This document shows positions 33,778 through 42,579 of a stretch of DNA of 64,000 bases, one piece after another. Numbering within the stretch: the stretch's first letter is position 1; every line of letters begins with the position of its first letter. The position numbers were made by a program, and so were the translations under genes. Below the pieces are notes generated by a model. The model ran no database searches. It was given only the letters and a program-made list of their open reading frames with translations, and was not told where the DNA came from. The stretch comes from Olsenella_L kribbiana (GTDB lineage: Bacteria; Actinomycetota; Coriobacteriia; Coriobacteriales; Atopobiaceae), in contig NZ_JAZGJP010000002.1 of the NCBI RefSeq assembly GCF_036408795.1, positions 186,001 through 250,000 on the forward strand, given 5' to 3'.

Positions 33778-34562
33778 CGTGCATCCTTCCTCATGGCCTC
33801 CGAGAGCCCTTCCTCGATCTTCGGTGTCCACCACTTGAGATAGCCTGCCTGGGTGGGATGTATGGCATCGGCCATATAGAGCTTCCGCTCTTCCGGCGTG
33901 ATGACATTGAATCCCTCATCGTCCCAGAGTTCGATGATGGAGATGTCCCACTTGCTTGCTATCTCTTTGAGGAGTGTGACCATCTCTCCGTAGGCAGCGC
34001 TCTCATAGCGCGGATTCGTATAGAACACGATAGGGCAGCCCCATCTGTTCCCGGCATAGGCAATGATATGCTCGATGGCGCCCGCTACGGTTGCTGTATC
34101 GAAGCCTTCTCTCTGGCTGGGTGGCGTGACCTGCCCCAGCGGCTTTCCCTGCGTCGCGTCATTCGTGGAGAGCTGGCAGACAAAGAGGTCGGCGTGGTCT
34201 GCATCGAGGCGCTCAAGACGCCTGATATAGGAGCTCTTCCCCGTATCTGCGAGCGTTGTCCCGCTCACAGCTTCCTTGATGGCAGTGCAGCCATCCCTCT
34301 TCGCGATATAGTCCACGAAGGATATGCCCTTCGATGCTGCTCCATAGGTGACGGAGGAGCCAAGGAAGATGATGGTTGTGCCCTTGAGTGCACTTCCGGC
34401 AAGCGGCTCCACCCGCTCGATGCTATACGCAGCTGCATTGCCGGGAAGGCGTCCGGCATCGAGTGGGTGGAGCTTGGCGAAAGGTCTCCAGCCCCATGTA
34501 TAGCCGCAGAATGCAATCCAGAGGAGGGCTAGGAGCAGAAGGACGAGAACGATGGCGGGCAT
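33774..34562 (-). CDS. Membrane-anchored SGNH/GDSL-family hydrolase
   Basis: A 262-residue protein with an N-terminal signal anchor (IVLVLLLLALLWIAFCGY) and an SGNH fold. Block I is IIFLGSSVTYG (Ser nucleophile), block III is QLSTNDAT (Asn), and block V is MADAIHPTQAGY (Asp-His). These enzymes are esterases or acyl-hydrolases acting outside the membrane. It is coupled to the alpha/beta hydrolase, so the pair may process the same envelope ester or polysaccharide. Confidence 0.85.
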   Translation of the reverse strand: MPAIVLVLLLLALLWIAFCGYTWGWRPFAKLHPLDAGRLPGNAAAYSIERVEPLAGSALKGTTIIFLGSSVTYGAASKGISFVDYIAKRDGCTAIKEAVSGTTLADTGKSSYIRRLERLDADHADLFVCQLSTNDATQGKPLGQVTPPSQREGFDTATVAGAIEHIIAYAGNRWGCPIVFYTNPRYESAAYGEMVTLLKEIASKWDISIIELWDDEGFNVITPEERKLYMADAIHPTQAGYLKWWTPKIEEGLSEAMRKDAR

Positions 34563-34768
34563 CTTATACCTGTTTCGGGATAGGGACGGGACAGTGCTGC
34601 TCAGCTCTCCAGTTCAAGGCGATGCCGTGCGCTTGTCAAGCAGGAGCAGGCTATGAGAGATGTAGCTGGATTGTGCCGGAAACCATCTTCTCCTCCAGGC
34701 GCTTTTCCGCCATCATCTGATGCATATGCATGAAGCTGTGCCAGATTTCCTCCAGAAAGGATGCCCCT

Positions 34769-35443
34769 TTGCTCTACGAGTTCTGTGCCGAGAACTTCAC
34801 GCTCGTGCCGAAGGCAATAGCCGCTGGCGCAGGCAGGATCGAGCTCTGCGACAACCTGGCAGCTGGCGGCACGACACCTTCTCTCGGCGTGCTTGACCAC
34901 ACGCTTGCCTATGCGCATGAGCACGGTGCCAGGGTCATGTGCATGGTGCGGCCTCGGGGAGGAAACTTCGTCTACACCTCAGACGAGCTTTCCATCATGG
35001 AAGAGGATGCTCGCATTGCGGCTGAGCACGGAGCGGATGGCATCGTCCTTGGCTGCCTGGCAGGTTCACCGGGAAGCTATTGCATCGATCTTGCTGTAAC
35101 AGAGCGCATCATTGAAGCAGCCAGAAAGGCAGCAGGCGGACGCAGGCTCGATGTCACGTTTCACATGGCATTCGATGAGCTCGATGTACATGAGCAGCTC
35201 GACGCGCCGTCAGAGCTCGCGGCAATGGGAGTCACGCGTGTGCTTACGCATGGTGGGATAGCAGGTACTGCTATCCTCGGCAATGTTGCGCATCTGAAGG
35301 CTCTCATCGAAGCGGCAGGAGATGGGCTCATAATCCTTCCGGGCGGCGGCATCACCTGGAAGAACAGGGATGAAGTGGCAGCAGCCGCGGGAGCCTCGGA
35401 GCTCCATGGAACGAAGATCGTGGATCTGGAGAGCATGGCCTAG
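34769..35443 (+). CDS. cutC: CutC-family protein
   Basis: About 224 residues, a TIM-barrel protein of the CutC family, historically linked to copper homeostasis though its chemistry is unproven. Family segments FCAENFTLVPKAIAAGAGRIELC, CMVRPRGGNFVYT, DGIVLGCL, VTFHMAFDE and ITWKN are clear. TTG 34769 with AGAAAGGA 8 bases upstream fits the usual family start; an in-frame ATG at 34730 would add 13 untypical residues. A bidirectional terminator follows. Confidence 0.88.
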   Translation: MLYEFCAENFTLVPKAIAAGAGRIELCDNLAAGGTTPSLGVLDHTLAYAHEHGARVMCMVRPRGGNFVYTSDELSIMEEDARIAAEHGADGIVLGCLAGSPGSYCIDLAVTERIIEAARKAAGGRRLDVTFHMAFDELDVHEQLDAPSELAAMGVTRVLTHGGIAGTAILGNVAHLKALIEAAGDGLIILPGGGITWKNRDEVAAAAGASELHGTKIVDLESMA

Positions 35444-35451
35444 AGACAAGA

Positions 35452-35481
35452 AGAGCGCCTGTCCTTCCGGGCAGGCGCTCT
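35452..35481. terminator. Bidirectional terminator between cutC and the CDF gene
   Basis: AGAGCGCCTGTCC pairs with GGGCAGGCGCTCT around TTCC (one wobble) between convergent genes. Confidence 0.85.
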
Positions 35482-35507
35482 GAGGCATATGGGTTGATGC
35501 CAGGCAA

Positions 35508-36644
35508 TCAGTCGCTTGTGTCGCTGTCAAGCGTGATCACGATATCGTATGCCGGATATTCTGCACGGATCTTCTTGAGGACATCGGCGCGCACGGCTTC
35601 GCGGTCGGGAGCATCGAAGTCCACGACGATATCGAATGTCATGAGCTGCCGCTCCTCGTCAAGATGGAAGCCATGGACCTGCTTCACATGGTCTTCTGCC
35701 AGAGCGATGCCGTAGGCCTTCTTCTGGATGCAGGCAGCCTTGTGGTTGAGGCTCTTCGAGTAGATGCCGACCGTGGCCAAGATGACCTTGCCATCCGTAT
35801 CCCGGAAGACCTGCTGCTGGATTCTTCTTGTCATCTCGTCGATCTTGCCGGCGTTCATATTGCCGGGCACTTCCACATGAATATCGCCGACGAGATGCTC
35901 GGGACCATAGGAATGGAGCAGAAGGTCGTAGGCGCCGAGGACCTCGGGATCCTTTCTGACCGATTCCTTTACTGTATGGGCAAGGTCTGCATCGATGCGT
36001 TCGCCCAGAATCTCTGAGAGAGCATCGCGCATCATATCGATGCCGGCCTTCACGATCACGACGGAGATGATGGCGCCGACCCAGGCCTCGATCGAGATAT
36101 GGCAGAGGATGTAGACAAGCGCTGCCGCCAGGGTCGAGGCAGAAAGGATCGCGTCGAAGAGGGCATCAGAGCCTGATGCCACAAGGGCGTCGGAGTTGTG
36201 CTTCTCGCCCTGCTTCTTCACGTACCTGCCGAGGATGAGCTTCACGACGACAGCTGCACCCACAAGGATGAGCGTTATGGCAGAGTAGTCTGCGACCTCG
36301 GGGGAGATGATCTTCTCCACGGACTCTATGAGGGACGTGATGCCGGCATAGAGCACGATCATTGCGATGATCGTGGCAGTCAGATACTCGATGCGGCCGT
36401 ATCCCAGAGGGTGCTTCTTGTCTGGCTGCTTGTGGGCAAGCTTCGTGCCTGCAATCGTGATGATCGAGGACAGGGCATCCGAGAGGTTGTTCACCGCATC
36501 GAGCACGATTGCAATGGAGTTCGAGGCAAGGCCTATGGCTGCCTTCATGGCAGCGAGCGCCACGTTGGCAGCGATGCCGACGACGCTCGTGCGGACAATG
36601 GCTGCCTCTCTCTGATCGGCGGCCAGTGCTGTGTCATTCATCAA
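35508..36644 (-). CDS. Cation diffusion facilitator (CDF) metal exporter
   Basis: A 378-residue CDF transporter with six spans and a cytoplasmic C-terminal domain. The metal-site motif is visible as IVLDAVNNLSDALSS in span II and SDALFDAILS in span V. The loop HKQPDKKHPLGYGRIEY is typical of the Fe/Zn/Mn clades. The metal cannot be fixed. Its start overlaps the regulator gene stop by 4 bases (ATGA), so it is cotranscribed with the glutathione peroxidase/OhrR-type genes. Confidence 0.92.
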   Translation of the reverse strand: MMNDTALAADQREAAIVRTSVVGIAANVALAAMKAAIGLASNSIAIVLDAVNNLSDALSSIITIAGTKLAHKQPDKKHPLGYGRIEYLTATIIAMIVLYAGITSLIESVEKIISPEVADYSAITLILVGAAVVVKLILGRYVKKQGEKHNSDALVASGSDALFDAILSASTLAAALVYILCHISIEAWVGAIISVVIVKAGIDMMRDALSEILGERIDADLAHTVKESVRKDPEVLGAYDLLLHSYGPEHLVGDIHVEVPGNMNAGKIDEMTRRIQQQVFRDTDGKVILATVGIYSKSLNHKAACIQKKAYGIALAEDHVKQVHGFHLDEERQLMTFDIVVDFDAPDREAVRADVLKKIRAEYPAYDIVITLDSDTSD

Positions 36645-37111
36645 TCAACGCTTCCTTCCAGAAGCTTCGTAAGTATCCGCTTCAGCTCCTGTGCATCCTC
36701 TTTGGTGAGGGAAGGGAACGTGCAGGCAAGGCGGAACGGTATGGCGAGGGCACGCTGCTTCAGGGCAGCGCCTTCAGGCGTCAGGGAAATCATGACCTGA
36801 CGGGAGTCATCCTTCGAGCGCTCGCGCTTCACGTAGCCCTTCTGTTCGAGCTTCACCAGGACGGGCGTGAGCGTGCCTGAGTCGAGGAACAGCCTCTCGC
36901 CGATCTCTCCTACCGTCGAGGTGCCCTGTTCCCAGAGCACGAGCATGGAGATGTATTGGGTGTACGTGAGGCCCAGAGGATCGAGGAGCGGCTTGTATCT
37001 CCTCACAACCTCTTTCGAGGCAGCATAGAGCGGAAAGCAGAGCTGGTTCTCGAGCTTCAGCTGTCCCTCGTCTGCGGGCGTGCCCTCTGCGTGGCAGGAT
37101 GTGCCAGCCAT
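36641..37111 (-). CDS. MarR-family regulator, OhrR-like redox sensor
   Basis: A 156-residue MarR protein. It opens with the OhrR hallmark ENQLCFPLYAASKEVVRRYKP, where C25 corresponds to the peroxide-reactive cysteine of OhrR, followed by LGLTYTQYISMLVLWE, winged-helix residues RSKDDSRQVMISLTPEG and a helical tail. It starts inside the stop of the glutathione peroxidase gene (TAATG), so the two are coupled. An inverted repeat upstream of the operon is the likely binding site. Confidence 0.9.
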   Translation of the reverse strand: MAGTSCHAEGTPADEGQLKLENQLCFPLYAASKEVVRRYKPLLDPLGLTYTQYISMLVLWEQGTSTVGEIGERLFLDSGTLTPVLVKLEQKGYVKRERSKDDSRQVMISLTPEGAALKQRALAIPFRLACTFPSLTKEDAQELKRILTKLLEGSVD

Positions 37112-37653
37112 TAGAGGAGGTCCTTCACGGCCTGCTCGACTTCGGCCATGTCTGCCGTCGGCTCGAAGCGGGCGACGAGCGCGCCATTGCGGTCGATCAG
37201 GAACTTCGTGAAGTTCCACATGATGTAGGCCTCATCGCCGAACTTCTTTGCATTGGCCTTTGCGAACTTCTCGAGTGCCTTGGCCTTGAGGCCGCTTCCA
37301 AAGCCCTTGAACGGTGCCTCGGTCGCAAGGTCGCGGAAGAGCGGGTCTGCACCTTCGCCGTTCACCTCGAGCTTCTTGAAGCGCGGAAAGGCGGTGTTGA
37401 ACTTGAGGGAGCAGAAGGAGTTGATCTCCTCATCGGACTCAGGTGCCTGGTTCGCGAACTGGTTGCAGGGGAAGTCGAGGATTTCGAAGCCCTGGTCCTT
37501 GTATGCTGCATAGATGCGCTCGAGATCCTCATACTGCGGGGTGAAGCCGCAGCCGGTGGCAGTGTTGACGATAAGGAGGACCTTGCCTGCGAAGTCCTGG
37601 AGGCTTTCCTTCGTGCCATCCTGCTTGGTAACGCTGTAATCGAAGTAGCTCAT
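37111..37653 (-). CDS. Glutathione peroxidase-family thiol peroxidase
   Basis: A 180-residue GPX. The catalytic residue is C35 (NTATGCGFTPQY), a cysteine rather than selenocysteine, with FPCNQFANQ and MWNFTKFLID supplying Gln, Trp and Asn. Bacterial GPXs of this kind usually use thioredoxin. AAAGGA lies about 6 bases upstream of ATG 37653. It heads a three-gene operon with the OhrR-type regulator and the CDF exporter. Confidence 0.92.
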   Translation of the reverse strand: MSYFDYSVTKQDGTKESLQDFAGKVLLIVNTATGCGFTPQYEDLERIYAAYKDQGFEILDFPCNQFANQAPESDEEINSFCSLKFNTAFPRFKKLEVNGEGADPLFRDLATEAPFKGFGSGLKAKALEKFAKANAKKFGDEAYIMWNFTKFLIDRNGALVARFEPTADMAEVEQAVKDLL

Positions 37654-37684
37654 GGCTGTCCTTTCTCTTCTGTCTGACACCCAC

Positions 37685-37727
37685 AGTATATCCCATTGCG
37701 CGCAAAACTATTGTGCAAAATACAATA
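37685..37727 (-). promoter_or_regulatory. Promoter and OhrR-type operator of the peroxidase operon
   Basis: Minus-strand -10 TATACT (37690-37685). An inverted repeat TATTGT-N7-ACAATA (37709-37727) sits where the -35 would be, similar to OhrR boxes built on TACAAT/ATTGTA. Confidence 0.6.
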
Positions 37728-37778
37728 GAGCACAACTAAATAACGGTACCTGTCAGATCCGGAAAGGGAATAGTGGAG

Positions 37779-38774
37779 CTAGCTGTCCTGAGCCCTCTTC
37801 CCGACTAGGGCCTGCCGCGCTTCTTCTGCCTGCATGCTCCGGAAGGTGCGCCCGAAGAGCTTGCCGAAGAGCGCTGCAAAGAACTGGTTGAAGAGCGTGC
37901 CTGTCATCACAGGGAAGAGCGTGATGGCAGGGAAGTACTCCTGGGCGATGATGGCGCCAGCAGAGATGTTCTTCATGGCGCAGAGGAATGTCATGCCCAC
38001 GGCATCTGCCCTCTTGAGATGCATGAGCCGTGCTGCAAGAAAGCCCCAGACATATCCCGAGGAGGCAAGAAATCCTATGAGGACCAGGACGCCTGCAAGC
38101 TCGGGCGTGAGGTTGAAGATGAAGGTGGAGAGGCTCGTCGAGTTCGTGGTGATGACAAGGATCGTGAGGATGCGGGCCAAGGGCGCAAGCACCGGGGAGA
38201 CTTGCTTCTTTGCCCTGCCCTTCGTGCGGTCATTCAATGCCGTGCCCAGAAGGGCAGGGATAGCGATCATGAAGAGCATGTCCAAGATCATGCCGGCAGC
38301 ATCCACCTCGACTGTGGCTCCCATGAGGAGCTGGAGGGTGGCAGGAATCGTGAATGGTGCCATGCAGGTAGAGATCAGAAGCGTTCCCAGCGTGAGCGAC
38401 ATGTTGCCTTCATACAGGGAGACCCACATCGTCGAGGTCACGGCAATGGGCACGGTGTATTCGAGCACGATGCCGCAGATGAGGTCCGTATCCGTAAAGA
38501 AGAGATGTCCCATGGCCCATCCCAGGACCGGCATGAGGAGCTGGGAGATCAGGATGGCCAAGATCATGGGCAGAGGATGCGAGAACGTGCGCTTCAGGTT
38601 CCCGAAGTCGTTGGAAAGAGATCCCTGGAAGGTGATGACGGCAAACATCGGGGAGACATAGGGTGCAAAACGCTGGAAGAAAGCCGGGAAGAAGATGCCC
38701 GCCACAAGGCAGAGCGGCACGATCACGATCATGTTCCGCGAGATGAAGCTTCCGAACTTCTGCCATGCTTCCAT
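37779..38774 (-). CDS. Bile acid:sodium symporter (BASS) family transporter
   Basis: A 331-residue membrane protein with about ten spans. Segments VSPMFAVITFQGSLS, QLLMPVLGWAMG and CAMKNISAGAIIAQEYFP match the BASS/Acr3-like fold; the NxSAG stretch lies in the substrate-binding crossover. Substrates of bacterial members include organic anions, so the role is open. ATG 38774 has AAAGGA 8 bases upstream; upstream codons in the same frame are not supported. Confidence 0.85.
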   Translation of the reverse strand: MEAWQKFGSFISRNMIVIVPLCLVAGIFFPAFFQRFAPYVSPMFAVITFQGSLSNDFGNLKRTFSHPLPMILAILISQLLMPVLGWAMGHLFFTDTDLICGIVLEYTVPIAVTSTMWVSLYEGNMSLTLGTLLISTCMAPFTIPATLQLLMGATVEVDAAGMILDMLFMIAIPALLGTALNDRTKGRAKKQVSPVLAPLARILTILVITTNSTSLSTFIFNLTPELAGVLVLIGFLASSGYVWGFLAARLMHLKRADAVGMTFLCAMKNISAGAIIAQEYFPAITLFPVMTGTLFNQFFAALFGKLFGRTFRSMQAEEARQALVGKRAQDS

Positions 38775-39167
38775 GTGCCAATCCTTTCTGCAGCGTGCAC
38801 AGCCTTCATTATCACGCCTGCATGCATGTGTGGCCACAATGGCACAAAGCGTACAAGCAGAGGAGAGACAGAAGGGTTCCATCGGGCCCCAGGGCGTCTC
38901 CCCGGGGAAGGTGCCGAAGCCCATTCCCGTTGCCTTCGTGATGATGAAGCACGGAAGCATGTGGCCAGGACCGGAGCAGAGGGCCTTCGTCTCCGGTTCC
39001 TGCAAGGGCTTTTCCATAAGGTTTCCCTGTTGTGCAGTTTGGCAAGCTTTCCAGATGCTGCATACATGCACGAAGAGCTCTGTTACCATGAACGTGTGCA
39101 GAGCCTCGTGCACGCGGAGGCCCGCACATGCGTGGAAGAGCCGATGCAGCAGAGGAGCTCTATCGCT
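38775..39167. other. Intergenic stretch between divergent genes
   Basis: No supported gene. It contains GTGGCCACAATGGCAC near 38833-38848 and a possible plus-strand promoter TTGGCA/TACATG near 39040-39068. An open frame encoding KVPKPIPVAFVMMKHGSM was seen but has no recognisable family. Confidence 0.35.
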
Positions 39168-39725
39168 ATGGCCAGCAGCACCCGAAAGCTCACCCTTCTG
39201 AGCTGTATCCTGAAACAGCCGAGTCCCCAGAAGGAGGTGCTGCTTCAGGCGTTCACGGGCGTCCAGCTCGAAGACTGCGCCGGGCGCAATTCGATGAGCA
39301 GGAGCGAGGTCATGGATATCTGCAGGGACTTTGCGGAGCATGCCCCCGAGCTCGAAGAAGATCGGTATGAGATGGCATACCACGCCTCGAAGGACAGGTA
39401 CGACTTCTGCCAGACCACAGGACAGAACGAGGGCGTCTTCCTCTATATGGAGCTGCGCTACGGCAAGAAGAAGCCTATCGTTTCCCAGCCCGCCGTCTCT
39501 GTGGCAGCACAGCCTGCAGACAGGCCTGTGACGCCCCAGCCCAAGAAGAAGCGTGCTTCCCGCAGGAAGGGCACCTCTGCTTCCAAGAGCGAACCTGCAC
39601 AGGCGGCAGCGCCTGCGCCAGCACCGGCGCCCAGGGTCCTCACCGAGGAAGAGAAGGCAGCAGCAGAGCTCAGGCGCCAGCAGCGCAGGGCTCTACGCGA
39701 GCGTGACAAGGGTTCCTGGTACTAG
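39168..39725 (+). CDS. Basic-tailed protein with Ala/Pro linker, function unknown
   Basis: About 185 residues. Residues 1-105 are a mixed small domain (ILKQPSPQKEVLLQAFTGV, MDICRDFAEHAPELEEDRYE), followed by a Lys/Arg-rich and Ala/Pro-rich linker (QPKKKRASRRKGTSASKS, then APAPAPAP) and a helical basic end. No family is recognised. ATG 39168 (GAGGAG 10 bases upstream) and ATG 39144 are both possible. A strong terminator follows, which supports a real transcription unit. Confidence 0.65.
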   Translation: MASSTRKLTLLSCILKQPSPQKEVLLQAFTGVQLEDCAGRNSMSRSEVMDICRDFAEHAPELEEDRYEMAYHASKDRYDFCQTTGQNEGVFLYMELRYGKKKPIVSQPAVSVAAQPADRPVTPQPKKKRASRRKGTSASKSEPAQAAAPAPAPAPRVLTEEEKAAAELRRQQRRALRERDKGSWY

Positions 39726-39822
39726 GACCACGCTGCGCTGGTTCTCTCGTCGTTCAATAGCCCTTCTGAAGATGCTCTCCTGGCATGCCGGAGCAGGGGG
39801 AAGATGCTTCTCGTTTGAAAGA

Positions 39823-39857
39823 CAGGCTCTATCCCGGAAAGTCCGGGATAGAGCCTG
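39823..39857. terminator. Bidirectional terminator
   Basis: CAGGCTCTATCCCGGA pairs perfectly over 16 bp with its complement around AAG, between convergent genes. Confidence 0.9.
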
Positions 39858-39923
39858 CATTGCTATATAGAGAAGCGGCCTGCACAGATACGGAACCCAG
39901 CAGGTCCGCAGGCAGATACGCTG

Positions 39924-40751
39924 CTATCCCTCGAGAGGGCTGACTTCCATCGCATAGGTCGTGATGTAGGCTGCGCCGTCGGGAGCCGGGATGCCAGGAT
40001 CGCACTTCCTGAAGGTGCCTTCGATGCCGGATTCCCGTGCCGCAATCTCGAAATGGCATGCAGCAATGCCCAAATCGACCTTCTGGATGTCGCCTGTCGT
40101 TTCGCGGGCGTAGCCTCTGGTCTTGTGCTCAAAGAAGTGGACATTCTTTCCATCCACGACTATCCGCCATGGCTGCTTGTTGGTGGCAGAGGGAGACCAG
40201 CGTACCATCTGGAGTGGCTCGAGGAGACGTCCGGCTCCCTCCTCAGTGAGCGGATGCGTGAAGTCTCCGGCAAAGAAGAGCGACTCGAAGGGAACCCGGC
40301 TATCCGATTTCATGTTCCTGCGCATGAGCGACTCCCTCACAGATCTCTTCTCGGCAGCATAGCCGATGGGGGTGACTGCAGGCATCACCTCGTCGGGGGC
40401 GACCTCGAGCGCGCGCTCGAAAGCCTTGCGGTCGATTGTCGCGGCAAGCCAGACCGTACCCAGTCCCAAGGACGTGGCATACAGGACAAGCCGTTCGAAG
40501 GAGTAGCCGAAGCCCAGCTCGGCGTCCTCCTGCCTGCGGTACTTGGCAGCGATATAGGTATCTGCGCCCACGATGACGGGGCTCGATACGCCGTCTCTTC
40601 TGCGGTCGAGCATCCGATACGTTATCGGCACGCCGAAGGGGTTCTCATCCTTCTGGATGAAATCCTCGAGCTGGGAGAGCGTTTCGGCCGAAAGAGGCTC
40701 TCCATCGAAGGTCCTGACGCTCTTGCGCTCCTTTATGGTGCTGATGTCCAT
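39924..40751 (-). CDS. Nitroreductase-family protein (TM1586 type)
   Basis: A 275-residue double-length nitroreductase fold resembling PF14512: TIKERKSVRTFDGEPLSAETL at the start, FERLVLYATSLGLGTVWLA in the middle, then WSPSATNKQPWRIVVDG and CHFEIAARESG in the second half. A flavin oxidoreductase is expected. ATG 40751 was chosen because it begins the conserved domain with AGGAC upstream. It is the last gene of a three-gene redox operon with an oxidoreductase and an Rrf2 regulator. Confidence 0.85.
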   Translation of the reverse strand: MDISTIKERKSVRTFDGEPLSAETLSQLEDFIQKDENPFGVPITYRMLDRRRDGVSSPVIVGADTYIAAKYRRQEDAELGFGYSFERLVLYATSLGLGTVWLAATIDRKAFERALEVAPDEVMPAVTPIGYAAEKRSVRESLMRRNMKSDSRVPFESLFFAGDFTHPLTEEGAGRLLEPLQMVRWSPSATNKQPWRIVVDGKNVHFFEHKTRGYARETTGDIQKVDLGIAACHFEIAARESGIEGTFRKCDPGIPAPDGAAYITTYAMEVSPLEG

Positions 40752-40806
40752 GCGGCCTGTCCTCAATTCCTGGTCTGTCCTGCCATCGTGGCAGCTGTTC
40801 GTGCAG

Positions 40807-41817
40807 CTATGCCTGCTCAATCTTGAGCAGGGTCTTTCCCTGCGAATGTCCGCTCCTGACATGCTCGAGCGCCTCGTTCACCTGGTCGAGGGTGTAGGTG
40901 CTGTCTAGGGAGACAGCAAGCGGCTGCTCCTTGGGGAAGAGCTCGCCCACGCGCTCGAGCTGACGTCCGTCCTCATGCACGAACAGAAAATCGTAGGTCT
41001 GGCCCCTCTTGGCTGCCATCCTGTCGAACCTGTAGCCGGCTATACCGAAGAGGGCACGCTTGGCAGGGGAGAGGTTTGCCCGCCTGGCGAAGCGGCGATT
41101 GGGAAGGCCACGCAGGGAGACGAGATGCCCTCCGCGCCTGAGCACGCTGAACTCGTCTTCGAGCTCGCGCTCGCCCAGGGTGTCGAGCACGCAGTCCACG
41201 TCGTGCAGCACATCCGTATAGCGCTGTGTCCTGTAGTCAATGAAGGTGGTGGCGCCAAGCTTCAGGACGCGCTCCTTGTTGGAGGCGCTGCCGTTGGTGG
41301 CGACGGCAAGCCCCATGCGTGCGGCGATGGGGATTGCCATGGCGCCGAGGCTGCCTGTCCCGCCCGAGATGAAGATCGTCTGGCCTGTCTGGGCATCCAT
41401 GAGGGAAAGTGCCTGCAGGGCAGTGAGCGCCGTGAGCGGCACGCAGGCCGCTTCCTCCATCGAGAGGTAGCCCGGCACGATGGCCAAGGCCGACTCGTCC
41501 ACGGCAGCATATTCTGCGAATGCACCGATCTTTGCAAGCGGCATGCGGCCGTACACACGGTCTCCCGCCTTGAACCTTGCTGCTGCAGATCCCGTCCTGA
41601 CAACGGTGCCCGAGAATTCGTTTCCCATCACAAGCGGCGTGCGGTAGGGGACGATCGGGCGCACCTCTCCGCGGACAATCATGTTGTCGAGCGGATTGAC
41701 CGCTGCCGTATGGATGCGCACGAGGGCCTCATGCGCCGAAGGTTCGGGCGTGGGGATGTCGCACACGGCAAGGGCCGTGCCCTTCTTGTCGTAGCTGTCC
41801 AGTATCGCTGCCTTCAT
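40807..41817 (-). CDS. NADP-dependent oxidoreductase, quinone-reductase/MDR type
   Basis: A 336-residue medium-chain dehydrogenase/reductase without the structural-zinc cysteines, as in quinone oxidoreductases. Marks: MGNEFSGTVVRTGS, GDRVYGRMP, CVPLTALTALQAL and the nucleotide motif FISGGTGSLGAMAIPIAA. The C-terminal half includes GHSQGKTLLKIEQ. Its ATG overlaps the Rrf2 stop (ATGA). It probably reduces electrophilic quinones or enones with NADPH. Confidence 0.9.
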   Translation of the reverse strand: MKAAILDSYDKKGTALAVCDIPTPEPSAHEALVRIHTAAVNPLDNMIVRGEVRPIVPYRTPLVMGNEFSGTVVRTGSAAARFKAGDRVYGRMPLAKIGAFAEYAAVDESALAIVPGYLSMEEAACVPLTALTALQALSLMDAQTGQTIFISGGTGSLGAMAIPIAARMGLAVATNGSASNKERVLKLGATTFIDYRTQRYTDVLHDVDCVLDTLGERELEDEFSVLRRGGHLVSLRGLPNRRFARRANLSPAKRALFGIAGYRFDRMAAKRGQTYDFLFVHEDGRQLERVGELFPKEQPLAVSLDSTYTLDQVNEALEHVRSGHSQGKTLLKIEQA

Positions 41818-42263
41818 TGTCTCTCGCCTTCCTGCTGGTGGCTGTTCCTGTCGATCTCTTCGCGCATCCGCGCCATGCAATCTGCGAGGGTAGCGCCTGC
41901 AAGCTCGTCTTCCACAACCTCCTCGGCGTGGCGGAACATCCCGCCAAGCACGGGACGGATGTTCCTGCCGACGATGCAGGCATCGCTCGGGTTCTGGTGG
42001 ATATCGAACACGTGGACATGGTCGGCCTCTTCCACGGCACGGTATACATCCAGAAACGTGATCTCATCGGGTGCTTTGAGCAGGCAGAACCCGCTCCTTC
42101 CGCGGCTCCCGATGATTCCTGCATGGCCGAGGCGTGCTGCGACCTTGCGGATATAGCTTGCGTTCGTGCCCACGCTCTGGGCGATCTGCTCCGAGTTCAT
42201 GGGAGCTTCTGCCTCGGAGACGAGTATCAGCATGTGGATAGCCGTAGAGAACTTGGTGTCCAT
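41814..42263 (-). CDS. Rrf2-family transcriptional regulator
   Basis: A 149-residue Rrf2 regulator: TKFSTAIHMLILVSEAEAPMNSEQIAQSVGTNASYIRKVAARL winged helix, then GRSGFCLLKAPDEITFLDVYRAVE. The triple-cysteine Fe-S ligand set of IscR/NsrR is absent (only FCLLK and DACIVG), so it more resembles cysteine- or redox-responsive YwnA/CymR-like members. ATG 42263 has GGGGGAAGG upstream. It likely autoregulates through the palindrome at 42301-42313. Confidence 0.88.
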   Translation of the reverse strand: MDTKFSTAIHMLILVSEAEAPMNSEQIAQSVGTNASYIRKVAARLGHAGIIGSRGRSGFCLLKAPDEITFLDVYRAVEEADHVHVFDIHQNPSDACIVGRNIRPVLGGMFRHAEEVVEDELAGATLADCMARMREEIDRNSHQQEGERQ

Positions 42264-42292
42264 GTGCCTTCCCCCTTCTTGCCTTTCTGATA

Positions 42293-42320
42293 AAAGTAAG
42301 TGTATCAGATACAGATACAA
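42293..42320 (-). promoter_or_regulatory. Promoter with embedded palindrome before the Rrf2 operon
   Basis: Minus-strand TTGTAT (42320-42315) and TACTTT (42298-42293), spacer 16. The palindrome TGTATC-A-GATACA (42301-42313) fills the spacer, a repressor-type position. Confidence 0.6.
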
Positions 42321-42524
42321 TAAAGGGAGGCACATGGTTTCTGCATCTGGCACAGCCTATGCAGGAAAGGGAAGGGGAGATGCATGGGGAGAGAAGAGAC
42401 ACCTGCTCGTATGGGCCTGATGAAGCCGTCAAAAAGAAGGAATATGTTCTCCAGCGGCTGTCTGTGCCAGACACATACAAACGAGGAGGCAGCATCGCCC
42501 CGGTATCTCAGCAGCAGAAAGAAG

Positions 42525-42555
42525 AAGGCGCACCGGCAACGAGCCGGTGCGCCTT
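42525..42555 (-). terminator. Terminator of the peptide-binding lipoprotein gene
   Basis: AAGGCGCACCGGC pairs perfectly with GCCGGTGCGCCTT around AACGA; CTTCTTTC follows on the minus strand. Confidence 0.9.
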
Positions 42556-42579
42556 GCGGCTGCAGATGCAGGGATGGGT

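Noticed and set aside
34720..34731. ATGCATATGCAT palindrome before cutC as an operator
   Set aside because: Simple ATGC-type palindromes also occur near 24105 and 53980 in unrelated contexts, so chance is likely.
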